DNA of 28,615 bases from a virus, in IMG/VR virus record IMGVR_UViG_3300032050_000623, positions 1-28,615 of that record; one strand, given 5' to 3'. Positions 14,802 through 22,398 of this stretch are shown piece after piece. Both the position numbers and the translations under genes were made by a program. The notes under the pieces were generated by a model that searched no databases, was not told the origin of the DNA, and saw only the letters and a program-made list of their open reading frames with translations. Numbering within the stretch: the first letter of the stretch is position 1; each line of letters starts with the position of its first letter.

Positions 14802-15299
14802 TCAGTTTCTGTAACCTATCAATGTAACCTTTAAACCTTTAGCTGTGCCATCACCTATCTGATCAATGTCGATAGTTATCTCTGCATCATCAGCTATGGA
14901 AGTATCCGATATAACCGCAGGAGTTGCAGCAGTTGTAGATGTCTTTTCAGTGTTATCTATGGTAAGCTTAGTGCTCAATACTGATGTACCACCCTCATTG
15001 ATATCTACTGTGAATATACTACCACTCGCCTGAGCTGTGCTTAGTGATGCACGTACACCAGTCAACAGCATAGCATGTGGTGCTCTGAATGTCACCTTCG
15101 CTGTGCCTGTAGTCAGTGCAGTAGTCTCATCTGATGCAGCTACCACTATCTCAACAGGGATAGTCTTGGCAAGCTGTGTGCCTGTCATCTTCCTGGATAC
15201 AAATGCGCCACCTCCACTATCTACTGATACCTCCAATAGGTCCGTAGTTGCCATTCTGTTTGCTGACATTGCAGTCAGCTGCGAAATCTTTAATGCCAT
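14802..15299 (-). CDS. putative tail fibre or tip beta-structured protein, 165 aa
   Basis: A beta-rich protein with an N-terminal ALKISQLTAMSANRMATTDLL segment of fibre-attachment type, a HAMLLTGVRASLSTAQASGS stretch, and TVDINEGGTSVLSTKLTIDN. Threonine- and serine-rich throughout; no enzyme motif. The stretch around HAMLLTGVRASLSTAQ recurs in phage fibre and structural proteins. The start overlaps the stop of the 46-residue gene (TAATG). Likely a distal-tail component. Confidence 0.55.
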   Translation of the reverse strand: MALKISQLTAMSANRMATTDLLEVSVDSGGGAFVSRKMTGTQLAKTIPVEIVVAASDETTALTTGTAKVTFRAPHAMLLTGVRASLSTAQASGSIFTVDINEGGTSVLSTKLTIDNTEKTSTTAATPAVISDTSIADDAEITIDIDQIGDGTAKGLKVTLIGYRN

Positions 15300-15439
15300 T
15301 AGTCTTCTGTTATTCGTTGTCTACTATCTTCTGTTATCCTGTTGATCCCATCCTCTGATACTCTGTTGAACATGCTCTTAGCCACGTTCACCGCAGTACT
15401 GACAGAATAGTTAACCATACTCATGAATATGCCGTACAT
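15299..15439 (-). CDS. tiny tail-region protein with RITED repeats, 46 aa
   Basis: Reads MYGIFMSMVNYSVSTAVN then NRVSEDGINRITEDSRQRIT and ends ED. Short SED/TED repeats of this type (R-I/V-x-E-D) occur at the ends of tail proteins of Bacteroidetes phages. It starts two bases after the stop of the 88-residue gene and its stop overlaps the next ATG (TAATG). The packing makes it probably real. Found by direct translation. Confidence 0.55.
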   Translation of the reverse strand: MYGIFMSMVNYSVSTAVNVAKSMFNRVSEDGINRITEDSRQRITED

Positions 15440-15441
15440 GA

Positions 15442-15708
15442 TCAGAGTATTAAAACTACTGAACCAGATACCAAGTCAACACCGCTGAACTTGCGAGCTC
15501 CGCTAGCTCTGAGCATAGCTCCTGCCTTTACTGCTGTACCTGGAGTGCTGATCAGATCCGCTTTAATATCCACTCCTGCCACCTTGATGCTGTTGAACAC
15601 TGTGTCCTCCAAGACAAAGATAGCATCATGCGTGACTGTCTTCTCGTTTGTGTCGTTTACCACGATTGTTCCCTGGCTTGCTACCAGTACCTCTTCCCAT
15701 TGTGCCAT
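15442..15708 (-). CDS. small tail-region beta protein, 88 aa
   Basis: Mostly beta pattern: EEVLVASQGTIVVNDTNEKT, then IFVLEDTVFNSIKVAGVD. Ends VDLVSGSVVLIL. No cysteine or membrane helix. It lies one base after the stop of the 802-residue tail protein and is followed by the 46-residue gene at two-base spacing. A role in the tail tip is likely from position. Not identified. Confidence 0.5.
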   Translation of the reverse strand: MAQWEEVLVASQGTIVVNDTNEKTVTHDAIFVLEDTVFNSIKVAGVDIKADLISTPGTAVKAGAMLRASGARKFSGVDLVSGSVVLIL

Positions 15709-15709
15709 A

Positions 15710-18118
15710 TTACTGTACTCTTCTTATTTGATTATCTTCTGTTTCCCTTGTGTCACTTGGTGCTGCCTTCTCTGACTCTGTGATTCTCCAGTACTTGTTG
15801 AGTAGTGGATTGAACGGAGGAATATCAAAGAAAGCAAACAAGCCCTCACTCTTTATTATGCGAATCAGTTCCACTGCTGTAGTCTCATCCTTTCCACTAT
15901 CCCAGTTCTCTACCTTCTGAAGCCTATATACTACCCCATCTATATTGATTAGATTCCTAAAGTCAAGCTGATTGATCATATCAGGAGTGATCTTGATATA
16001 GCAGTTTAGCTGCTTGCCAAACTTACTGACGATCTCCTTCATGAACTGATCATGATAGAAGTATAAGTTCTCAGTAGTATAGGATGCGCCCTCATAGTAG
16101 ATATAATCAGGCACTCCCCAGTTGAAGTCAAAGGTAGGTGATGACAAGCTGTTGAGATGGCCTACATAGGGATAGTCAGTCTCTGCATGACCAGTACCAT
16201 TCTCATCTATGTGAGTCCAGTTAGCTGATGTCATTGGACCAAGCTGTACTATAAATGGCTTACCCTTCATCAAGTTTATATCAGATGTGCCATCATCATT
16301 AAAGCGCACCTGGAAGGACCTTGGCATGATCAGCCCTGTGTATGTTGTCTCATCTACCGGTATATTCACTAATAGCTTCTGAGAGAATGGGAGCACGAAC
16401 TCAGTGGTATCCTTGTTGAATTGATTCTGACTGTCTACCAGATAGGATCCATACTGCTCTCCTTGGTCCTGCAGATATGCCTGGTTAAAATAGTCCGTAT
16501 CATCAGCAAACTTAAACATATACTCCTTGCTCGCAAAGTTCACCGTAGGTATGACCTTTAGTGACTTGCTATAGTCTACCTTATCACTCCAGTTGAGCGC
16601 ATCAGCTGTGCTGCCATAGAAGTCATTCAATGGCTCTATGTCCAAGATAGTTGGATCATCTGTTGAAGGCTTACAGTATAGATTGAATGCCTGCACAAGT
16701 CCCTTGAAGTATGTGGCTCCATCCATATCCGGCAGGAACTCATTGAGCTTGACTGTAGATCCTGGAGAGAATACCTGCTCAAACTTATTCACGTTCACCT
16801 CCGCATCTATAGTCTCAATATAGAAGTCAGTTGAGAAAGAGCTTGGATAGTCATCCACTATGATATCACTGTTATAGATGAACACACGGTATCTCATAGT
16901 GAAAGTATCATTGATATTGAGATCAATAAGCTTGTTATATGTGAATGCTATAGTACCAGTGACATCACCAGTGGCTCCATCTAGATCTCCCTGGTATACG
17001 TTCTCAAATGATATGAGTGCTCCATTGCGATATATCAATAGAGCAAAGTCAAAGCGCAGCCTAGCATCAAGTATACTAGCTCCTGCTATAGTGAAGTCAA
17101 AGGTCACATCATGAGTACCTACATACTCAAGCTGATAAAGGCCAGCTGTAGCAGCTTGGAACTTGAATGGAGTCTCTCCAGTCATTTGACTTGATGGATC
17201 AGTAACATTATTTACCCATACAGGAGCATTGGAATGCAGATTGATATAGTCAGCCTTATAGTTACCACCTCCACCAAAGTATATGGTGAATCCAGGATCA
17301 TCTATTTGCAGACCTGTCTGATATATGTATCCTGTAGCTTTATTGACCTCATCATTCTTACATGATAGTGCAGCAGCTTCAGTTGCATCTATGCTAGGAA
17401 GATCCCCTCCATCATGAGCTAGTAGCAATCTCTTGAATGTCTGTGATTCAAGGAAAGCTGAGTTCCATGTGATGCCTGCATGAGTGAATAGCCTGCTGAG
17501 TATGTCATAGCAGAATACTTGCGGATGTATATGCTCTACGTTGAAGGTGCTAGGAGTAGATCTGTCATAGCCATAGTCAATGAGGCCATAATAGTATCCT
17601 ACACCATCCCAATTGGCTCCAGTCTTGTTGCTTGTAGGTATGCTATTTACCTTGATAGTGCCGGACCATGTGTCCATCTGATTATCCCTGGTGCAGTCAT
17701 GGTCATACTCGGACCAGTCAAGCTCATTGATCTTAACTTGGCCCATCTTGATCATGTAGTCTATCTGATCACTGAATAGAACTATATTGAATCTCCAGTC
17801 CCCATTCATGTACTCGCAGTCAGTGAGCTGACAGTATCCATTGAACTGCAGTATCCCTTGCTCATAGTAGCGAGCTGTCACCTTCACTGTTGGATCAAAG
17901 TCAAAGGAGCTGATGTCACCAGTTATTGACTCAGTCACGCTCAAGCTGAATGCGTTGTACATCAGAAAGAGATTACCCTTGGTGCCAGGTATAGTGATGG
18001 TTTTGGAGTTGTTACCCTTACGAGCACTCAGATCCTTGATGTCACTGATATTGTATGTCAGCGGAAAAGGTAAACGCTCATTTAGATCAACCCGGAAGTC
18101 ATTGATGTATAGTTCCAT
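15710..18118 (-). CDS. large distal-tail / baseplate hub-like protein, 802 aa
   Basis: Begins MELYINDFRVDLNERLPFPL and contains FNIVLFSDQIDYMIKMGQVK and INELDWSEYDHDC, typical of a Bacteroidetes-phage tail family I recognise by pattern but cannot name firmly. A long beta-rich central region follows, and a C-terminal part (FPEILDIEPLNDFYGS-like) ends in RITESEK and acidic-basic repeats. Comparable in length and position to baseplate-hub or tail-fibre-attachment proteins of siphoviruses. Its ATG overlaps the stop of the 403-residue gene (TAATG). Confidence 0.65.
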   Translation of the reverse strand: MELYINDFRVDLNERLPFPLTYNISDIKDLSARKGNNSKTITIPGTKGNLFLMYNAFSLSVTESITGDISSFDFDPTVKVTARYYEQGILQFNGYCQLTDCEYMNGDWRFNIVLFSDQIDYMIKMGQVKINELDWSEYDHDCTRDNQMDTWSGTIKVNSIPTSNKTGANWDGVGYYYGLIDYGYDRSTPSTFNVEHIHPQVFCYDILSRLFTHAGITWNSAFLESQTFKRLLLAHDGGDLPSIDATEAAALSCKNDEVNKATGYIYQTGLQIDDPGFTIYFGGGGNYKADYINLHSNAPVWVNNVTDPSSQMTGETPFKFQAATAGLYQLEYVGTHDVTFDFTIAGASILDARLRFDFALLIYRNGALISFENVYQGDLDGATGDVTGTIAFTYNKLIDLNINDTFTMRYRVFIYNSDIIVDDYPSSFSTDFYIETIDAEVNVNKFEQVFSPGSTVKLNEFLPDMDGATYFKGLVQAFNLYCKPSTDDPTILDIEPLNDFYGSTADALNWSDKVDYSKSLKVIPTVNFASKEYMFKFADDTDYFNQAYLQDQGEQYGSYLVDSQNQFNKDTTEFVLPFSQKLLVNIPVDETTYTGLIMPRSFQVRFNDDGTSDINLMKGKPFIVQLGPMTSANWTHIDENGTGHAETDYPYVGHLNSLSSPTFDFNWGVPDYIYYEGASYTTENLYFYHDQFMKEIVSKFGKQLNCYIKITPDMINQLDFRNLINIDGVVYRLQKVENWDSGKDETTAVELIRIIKSEGLFAFFDIPPFNPLLNKYWRITESEKAAPSDTRETEDNQIRRVQ

Positions 18119-19329
18119 TATCCTAGCTGGCTGACTTTAGTATATGTTCTATCAATGGTCACTTGCTCCTGCATGAGTCCAAATTTCCTGCGCTGCTTTA
18201 CTATAGTCTCAGCATTGGTGATATTAACTGGCTCAAAGACTGATGTACCAAAGTCATTCTGCAAATATACTCTTGGTGATTCATATAGTGATCTCACTAG
18301 CCAGTTCTGAATGTCTTCATGTATCCAATCTGAATTGAGTATCAGTCTATCCTGCATAAATTTACTCATGGTCATTTGATTGCCATCTGATAAGTTACGC
18401 TGATAGTCATCTCCATTCCATCGGCCTGTTGCCCTGGTATATCTGTTGCTCTGGATAGATGTAGAATCCTCAGAGAGTAGAGTGAAGGTAAATGAGTCCC
18501 ATGCTCCAAATCTATTTAACCAGTGAAGCCTGCGCCTTGAGTATGCGCTGCATGAAGTATCATAGTAAATCTTATACAGCTCAGAGTCCTTACTTGCATC
18601 TGCTGTTTGCTTCAGCTGAATGGTATAGTAGTAGCAGTCATTAAAGTCAGCCTGTACCAGTGATGTACCTGATACCAATGATAGAGGACCAACAGATATC
18701 ATAGGAGTTGATAGCCCAGTACCAAGAAAACCTATCCATGTAGCTGATGCTATCTGAGTATTGGATATATCATAAAGCTTTACGTATCCTGTCAAGTTAT
18801 CTCCTCCGCTGTTAATTATAGCTAAGAATTTAGCTTCATTATAGCTAACTAAATCACGTTTGTCTCTAGGGAAGTCAGTTAGGAATAAGTCACCCTTTCC
18901 TCCAGTATCAAGGTCATAGTCTTGGTAGTCATATTGACTAGGATATAACTCTCCATATCTGAAGGATCCATTCAAAAAGTTTATTCCGCTTGTGTTAGTT
19001 GCAGATCCTAGATCAGTTACTGGAGGAGTACCATACTTTTCATATATGATCAAGCTCCATGTATAGTCTGGATTGAGCTCTTGTGAAAGAGTTGCAGCTT
19101 CAGGATAATTGCTAGTGGATACAGCTCTACCTATAGTTGATATATTAAACTTAGCTGAATCACCTACCTCTGGATATACCTCATGAGTTGAATGCAGTGC
19201 GCCTTCAATATACAGCTCAATAGTGAATGAGAAGTTTGGCTGCGCAGTCTCATCAGACTTGAAAACCCACTCTACATCATTACATATAGGCCAGAATGGT
19301 GATGGCTCATTAACGATGGTTATTGCCAT
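18118..19329 (-). CDS. distal-tail-like protein, 403 aa
   Basis: Contains NEPSPFWPICNDVEWVFKSD near the N-terminus, suggesting a beta-sandwich, a KFNISTIGRAVSTSNYPE segment, and LHWLNRFGAWDSFTFTL at about residue 275. The W.NR.G..D.F pattern is familiar from Bacteroidetes-phage tail proteins. Its size and place between the tail-completion gene and the large hub-like protein fit a Dit-like or tail-tip component. Overlaps the upstream gene by 10 bases. No enzymatic motif. Confidence 0.6.
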   Translation of the reverse strand: MAITIVNEPSPFWPICNDVEWVFKSDETAQPNFSFTIELYIEGALHSTHEVYPEVGDSAKFNISTIGRAVSTSNYPEAATLSQELNPDYTWSLIIYEKYGTPPVTDLGSATNTSGINFLNGSFRYGELYPSQYDYQDYDLDTGGKGDLFLTDFPRDKRDLVSYNEAKFLAIINSGGDNLTGYVKLYDISNTQIASATWIGFLGTGLSTPMISVGPLSLVSGTSLVQADFNDCYYYTIQLKQTADASKDSELYKIYYDTSCSAYSRRRLHWLNRFGAWDSFTFTLLSEDSTSIQSNRYTRATGRWNGDDYQRNLSDGNQMTMSKFMQDRLILNSDWIHEDIQNWLVRSLYESPRVYLQNDFGTSVFEPVNITNAETIVKQRRKFGLMQEQVTIDRTYTKVSQLG

Positions 19330-19847
19330 GTCTTAGTGTTTTGTGTGAATTTAACCTCGAATATCAGACCAGTCACCTCAGCTATATCATTGCTTATACG
19401 CTCAAGTACAGCATCAGTCATCACATTAGCTGTGATATTCCTTGGCTTGATACCATACTTGTTCTTGGTCAAGGTAGCTGATGCATATGCATGACTCATG
19501 TCATATCCCTTCCATTGCTTGATAGCTAGAGCATGACTCTTGGTAACGAATGGCAGCTTGAACTTGTAGTTTGTAGGGAATCTTTTCTGACCTATTGGAT
19601 TGACTCCTTGATCCTGGAACTTATAGTAATCATCCGCTTGTATCTCAAAGTTGAATTGCCCTGTAGGGAAGAACACCACTGACTGAGCAAGAGCTCCAGT
19701 GTTGTGTACGTTCTTGTTTATATAGTCCTTGAAGTCATCTGTGACTTGCTGAGCAATGCCTTGTATCAGCTTGCTGTATGCGTTCTCAGGCTGTTGTAGT
19801 TCAGATTCAGAGAATCCCAATCCCTCAAGGAAATCAAAGTCAGCCAT
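19320..19847 (-). CDS. HK97 gp10-like tail completion protein, 175 aa
   Basis: The HK97-gp10 family joins head and tail. Family-like features: an N-terminal helix (AYSKLIQGIAQQVTDDFKDY), NTGALAQSVVFFPTGQ (the conserved TG.L..S segment), YKFQDQGVNPIGQ, and a C-terminal helix ending before the EVKFTQNTKTWQ strand. The length is typical. Its ATG lies within an eight-base overlap with the end of the -1-frame extension of the upstream gene, and the repeated leader motif (19854-19873) is six bases before it. Confidence 0.68.
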   Translation of the reverse strand: MADFDFLEGLGFSESELQQPENAYSKLIQGIAQQVTDDFKDYINKNVHNTGALAQSVVFFPTGQFNFEIQADDYYKFQDQGVNPIGQKRFPTNYKFKLPFVTKSHALAIKQWKGYDMSHAYASATLTKNKYGIKPRNITANVMTDAVLERISNDIAEVTGLIFEVKFTQNTKTWQ

Positions 19848-20624
19848 TCTTCTGTAATATGTAATCTTGTTCCGTCTTTAGCTTGAAGAAGTTCATCCAG
19901 AATAGAGTCTTCACGTACGGCTGACGCGTGATGGTATCAACATCCTTACCAAGCTCTTGAGCCAACCTGAGGAGGACTTTTGTCCAGGTAAACCATTCAG
20001 AATCTCTGAGAGCTCCTTCTGTAGATTCATGTTCTGATTCATCATCCTCAGAGTCTGTATCCCCAATATAGCGAGCCTCCGCTTCTCTGATTCTTGCAAA
20101 AAAAAAGCGAAGTAGTTCAAAAACTCATCACCTGGAAAGGACCTCTTGAAGATCTCCTCCCTAACTTTATTAGGGTTTAACACCTTGCCTCTGTTGTCTT
20201 CCTGGCAGTACTCCATCCCTTCCTCTATGTAGCAGATGGCTAATGCCTCGCATGGACTCATAGTGATATCCTCAATGAGCTTCAAGTCTATGATCTGTCC
20301 GGTAGTGATATATTCGAAGTTCTTCTCAAAGACATACCGCTTGCCTTCTATCTCAATGGATGCTGCGGGATCTGTTGGTCTGAACTCTGCAAGCATATTG
20401 AGCAGCTTCATGCTAAGCTCAAGGATATCATCCACATGTACCTTGCGCACCTGATTCATAGATAGCCCTGTGAATATACTGATCATCTGACAATGGAAGT
20501 CAAGCATATTGCTCAATCTGTCATTATTGCCCTTGACTAGTGGAGCCAAGATAAGCCACTTGGTTAGCTGCTCAGGAGTACAGTCCTTGATGCTCTTGGG
20601 ATAGGATGCTTCAATCTTCTTCAT
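19840..20624 (-). CDS. predicted -1 frameshift product of the tail-assembly-chaperone gene, 261 aa
   Basis: If ribosomes slip back one base at the slippery site 20106-20100, reading continues in the -1 frame from 20100 to the stop at 19842-19840. This gives 175 residues from the zero frame plus 86 new ones. The -1 frame reads FARIREAEARYIGDTD, an acidic stretch (SEDDESEHESTEG), then EWFTWTKVLLRLAQELGK, RQPYVKTLFWMNFFKLK and EQDYILQKNG. The aromatic-rich helical end looks like true protein and resembles C-terminal parts of tail-assembly chaperone extensions. This frame ends eight bases into the next gene start, the packing seen elsewhere, whereas the zero-frame stop leaves 63 unused bases. Alternative: an assembly indel in the 9-T run. 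Confidence 0.6.
19854..19873 (-). promoter_or_regulatory. repeated 20-base leader motif (copy upstream of tail completion gene)
   Basis: On the minus strand GGAACAAGATTACATATTAC, six bases before the ATG at 19847. It matches 17 of 20 positions with the copy at 22399-22418 and 17 of 20 with that at 10283-10302. Here it also encodes part of the -1-frame extension (EQDYIL). Confidence 0.45.
19911..20624 (-). CDS. putative tail assembly chaperone, zero-frame form, 237 aa
   Basis: Directly follows TerL (ATGA overlap at 20624-20621). The protein is helical: TPEQLTKWLILAPLVKGNND, then FHCQMISIFTGLS, IEIEGKRYVFEKN and EIFKRSFPGDEFLNYFAF. The position between terminase and tail genes, and the -1 frameshift signal at residues 174-175, match the gpG/gpGT-type chaperone arrangement in which a slip fuses an extension to a fraction of the product. 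The chaperone bridges the tape measure and tail tube during assembly. After the slip site the zero frame still reads 62 residues to a stop at 19911. No database check was possible, so the family is tentative. Confidence 0.55.
   Translation of the reverse strand: MKKIEASYPKSIKDCTPEQLTKWLILAPLVKGNNDRLSNMLDFHCQMISIFTGLSMNQVRKVHVDDILELSMKLLNMLAEFRPTDPAASIEIEGKRYVFEKNFEYITTGQIIDLKLIEDITMSPCEALAICYIEEGMEYCQEDNRGKVLNPNKVREEIFKRSFPGDEFLNYFAFFLQESEKRRLAILGIQTLRMMNQNMNLQKELSEILNGLPGQKSSSGWLKSLVRMLIPSRVSRT
20100..20106 (-). promoter_or_regulatory. candidate -1 frameshift slippery heptamer T TTT TTT
   Basis: On the minus strand nine consecutive T (20106-20098) contain, in the correct phase, the heptamer T-TTT-TTT (the X XXY YYZ pattern). 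Zero-frame codons are GCT TTT TTT TTG CAA. A one-base slip back gives TTT GCA AGA, opening an 86-codon -1 frame. No clear downstream hairpin or upstream Shine-Dalgarno-like stimulator was seen. Confidence 0.6.
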
Positions 20625-21823
20625 GCTCTTAGTATCTTGTATTGTCCTCTCTTCGCATAGTGCTTACGGCAGTGCCATGCTAAAGCTAGTGAGATCACTC
20701 CATCATCATGCAGTCCTATAGGAGCTGAGTACTGAACTGATCTGGTATTCGGATTGTAAATATAAGTAAAATTCTCAAGCTCATCTATCAGCCACTGCTC
20801 ATCTAGGATCTTGATCTCCTTCTGTTCAAATGCCAGAGCAAGGTCCTCAATGATCACAGGCTTAGTCTTGGATGTGGTAGTGAATGGATTGATTAGGTTA
20901 CGCAACCTTGATGATAGCATCTCATGGAATATATCTCCCTGGTTATTGACCTCTATCAGAGTCACTGCCTGGTACTTGCGGATCTGTGCCTCTACCTTGT
21001 CTATGATCTTGGTCCACTCATCATGTCTCCATCGGCCTACATAGATCATCTGCCCTGCTTCGTTAAGTATGGTCAACACAGTGTAGTCATCAGCTCGGCC
21101 TATGTCAACTCCTGCATAGGTCTTGCCTTGAGCAGACCAGGTACCCACGCAGGATCTGATATCCTTGAATAGTCCTGATGCGTTATCAATGAACTCAGCC
21201 ATGTACTCCTGTCTGAAGATATGATCAGGCAGTGAACGCTTGCGCTCATCAAGCTCCTTGGGATCTATCATGGGATTGTCATAGGAGCTAAAGTGAAAGT
21301 ACTTGTATCTGTCATCATAGTTCTGTTGCATGCAGATCCTATGGAAGTGATTGCGACCTTTTGGAGTTGAGATGAATATCACCTTCTTACCTTTGACTAG
21401 GACAGTAGCAGATAGGACCTCATCCCAAAGCTCAGGTCTAGTGAAGGCCATCTCATCTACTATCATGTAGTGGAAGGTATTACCTCTGATATTATCAGGC
21501 CGTTCACCAGAGAAGAATTCAATGGTAGATCCAAAGCCACTGATGATCAGATCAGACTTGTTAAAGTTGAAGAGACCAGAGTTCTGAACAGCTCGCTCCA
21601 TGTCTGCGAATACCTTCTTGCCCTGCTTATACACCGGAGTCACCCATGCTATCTTACATCCTGGATCATTGATGGCCCAATACAGCAGCTGATTGATCCC
21701 TAGCAAGGTCTTGCCAAACTGCCTACCAATATTGAGCGCATAGTACTTATGCTCGCCCTGGTTTATAGCATTGTGAATCGCTCTCTGATTATCATGTGGT
21801 TTATATCCTTTAATTGTTGCCAT
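20621..21823 (-). CDS. terL: terminase large subunit (packaging ATPase-nuclease)
   Basis: Motor that cuts concatemeric DNA and pumps it into the prohead. Walker A: GRQFGKT at residues 33-39. Walker B: MIVDE at 120-124. An ISTPKG coupling motif sits at 151-156. RNase H-like nuclease motifs: GVDIGRADDYT at 238-248 (first catalytic Asp), EVNNQGD at 291-297, and HDDGVISLA at 372-380 (late acidic site). The 400-residue length is compact but complete. It has its own promoter at 21893-21923 and a leader hairpin upstream. The next gene overlaps by ATGA. Confidence 0.95.
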   Translation of the reverse strand: MATIKGYKPHDNQRAIHNAINQGEHKYYALNIGRQFGKTLLGINQLLYWAINDPGCKIAWVTPVYKQGKKVFADMERAVQNSGLFNFNKSDLIISGFGSTIEFFSGERPDNIRGNTFHYMIVDEMAFTRPELWDEVLSATVLVKGKKVIFISTPKGRNHFHRICMQQNYDDRYKYFHFSSYDNPMIDPKELDERKRSLPDHIFRQEYMAEFIDNASGLFKDIRSCVGTWSAQGKTYAGVDIGRADDYTVLTILNEAGQMIYVGRWRHDEWTKIIDKVEAQIRKYQAVTLIEVNNQGDIFHEMLSSRLRNLINPFTTTSKTKPVIIEDLALAFEQKEIKILDEQWLIDELENFTYIYNPNTRSVQYSAPIGLHDDGVISLALAWHCRKHYAKRGQYKILRA

Positions 21824-21835
21824 GTTTAAAAGTTA

Positions 21836-21851
21836 GCGCAGTGCGCTGCGC
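21836..21851 (-). promoter_or_regulatory. GC-rich hairpin in the terL leader
   Basis: GCGCAG (21836-21841) pairs with CTGCGC (21846-21851) around a four-base loop. It sits 13 bases before the terL ATG in an otherwise AT-rich leader of about 64 bases. Possible roles are translational control, a packaging-protein binding site or mRNA stabilisation. Nothing distinguishes these. Confidence 0.5.
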
Positions 21852-21892
21852 CACCGGATACCTATCCACTCGTGTTAAGAATTTAAACTGAT

Positions 21893-21923
21893 CAAAGATA
21901 TAAAAAAGAAACCTGGAAACAAA
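21893..21923 (-). promoter_or_regulatory. Bacteroidetes-type promoter for terL, overlapping the terminator
   Basis: The -33 TTTG is at 21923-21920 and the -7 TATCTTTG at 21900-21893, with a 19-base spacer identical in length to that at 1588-1606. The -33 box lies within the loop side of the terminator hairpin (21911-21934). Predicted transcription start is about 21887. Confidence 0.75.
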
Positions 21924-21934
21924 TGTCCCCAGGT
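21902..21934 (-). terminator. rho-independent terminator after terS, containing promoter -33 box
   Basis: On the minus strand ACCTGGGGA and TTTCCAGGT pair (9 bp, two G-U pairs) around a CATTTG loop (21934-21911), followed by TTCTTTTTT (21910-21902). It ends the transcript that carries the sugar genes and terS. The loop TTTG doubles as the -33 box of the next promoter. Confidence 0.8.
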
Positions 21935-21993
21935 CCTAACCTAATCTACTATAACCAAATCAATGATGATCAATTCAGTATCAAATATAATAT

Positions 21994-22395
21994 TTATTCT
22001 TCAAAATCAAACTTATCTACATTTTTTTGTTCCAGGTGCTGGCGATCATGCATGCCGAGTCTATTCTTAGCATAGAAAATTCCCTTGCCTTCATTGCCTA
22101 CAATGTCCACTGCCAGTGACTTAAACAGCTCATCTATCTTTTTGATAGTGTCGGATTTGAGTTTATCATCAGAATTAAGCCAAGTATAGTATGTATCCCT
22201 ATGAATGCTCTTTTCTTTCCTCACTATTGGGATCCATATTCTCAAGAAATAATCAATAGTAGGAATATGCCTATCTAATATCATGACAATATCTCCCTTG
22301 TTGGATATCATTTCACGTTTATGGTTTAAGCACTCATCAATGTAGATGTGAGCTAATTCCTCAAGGTGCAATATGAACTCTTCAGAATAGGCCAT
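21994..22395 (-). CDS. terS: terminase small subunit
   Basis: Recognises phage DNA for packaging and recruits TerL. Supported by position upstream of terL and by a pattern seen in Bacteroidetes phages: KSIHRDTYYTWLNSDDKLKS (helix-turn-helix-like), KSLAVDIVGNEGKGIFYAKN, and a short acidic tail. 133 residues fits the family. The start is preceded by the repeated leader motif (22399-22418) three bases away and by an ATT repeat. Transcription ends at the terminator at 21902-21934. Confidence 0.68.
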   Translation of the reverse strand: MAYSEEFILHLEELAHIYIDECLNHKREMISNKGDIVMILDRHIPTIDYFLRIWIPIVRKEKSIHRDTYYTWLNSDDKLKSDTIKKIDELFKSLAVDIVGNEGKGIFYAKNRLGMHDRQHLEQKNVDKFDFEE

Positions 22396-22398
22396 TCA

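Noticed and set aside
19911-20624. Treating the zero-frame stop at 19911 as the only end of the chaperone gene
   Set aside because: The -1 frame after the T-run reads as better protein and ends at the next gene, so I keep both and regard the zero-frame stop as one of two ends.
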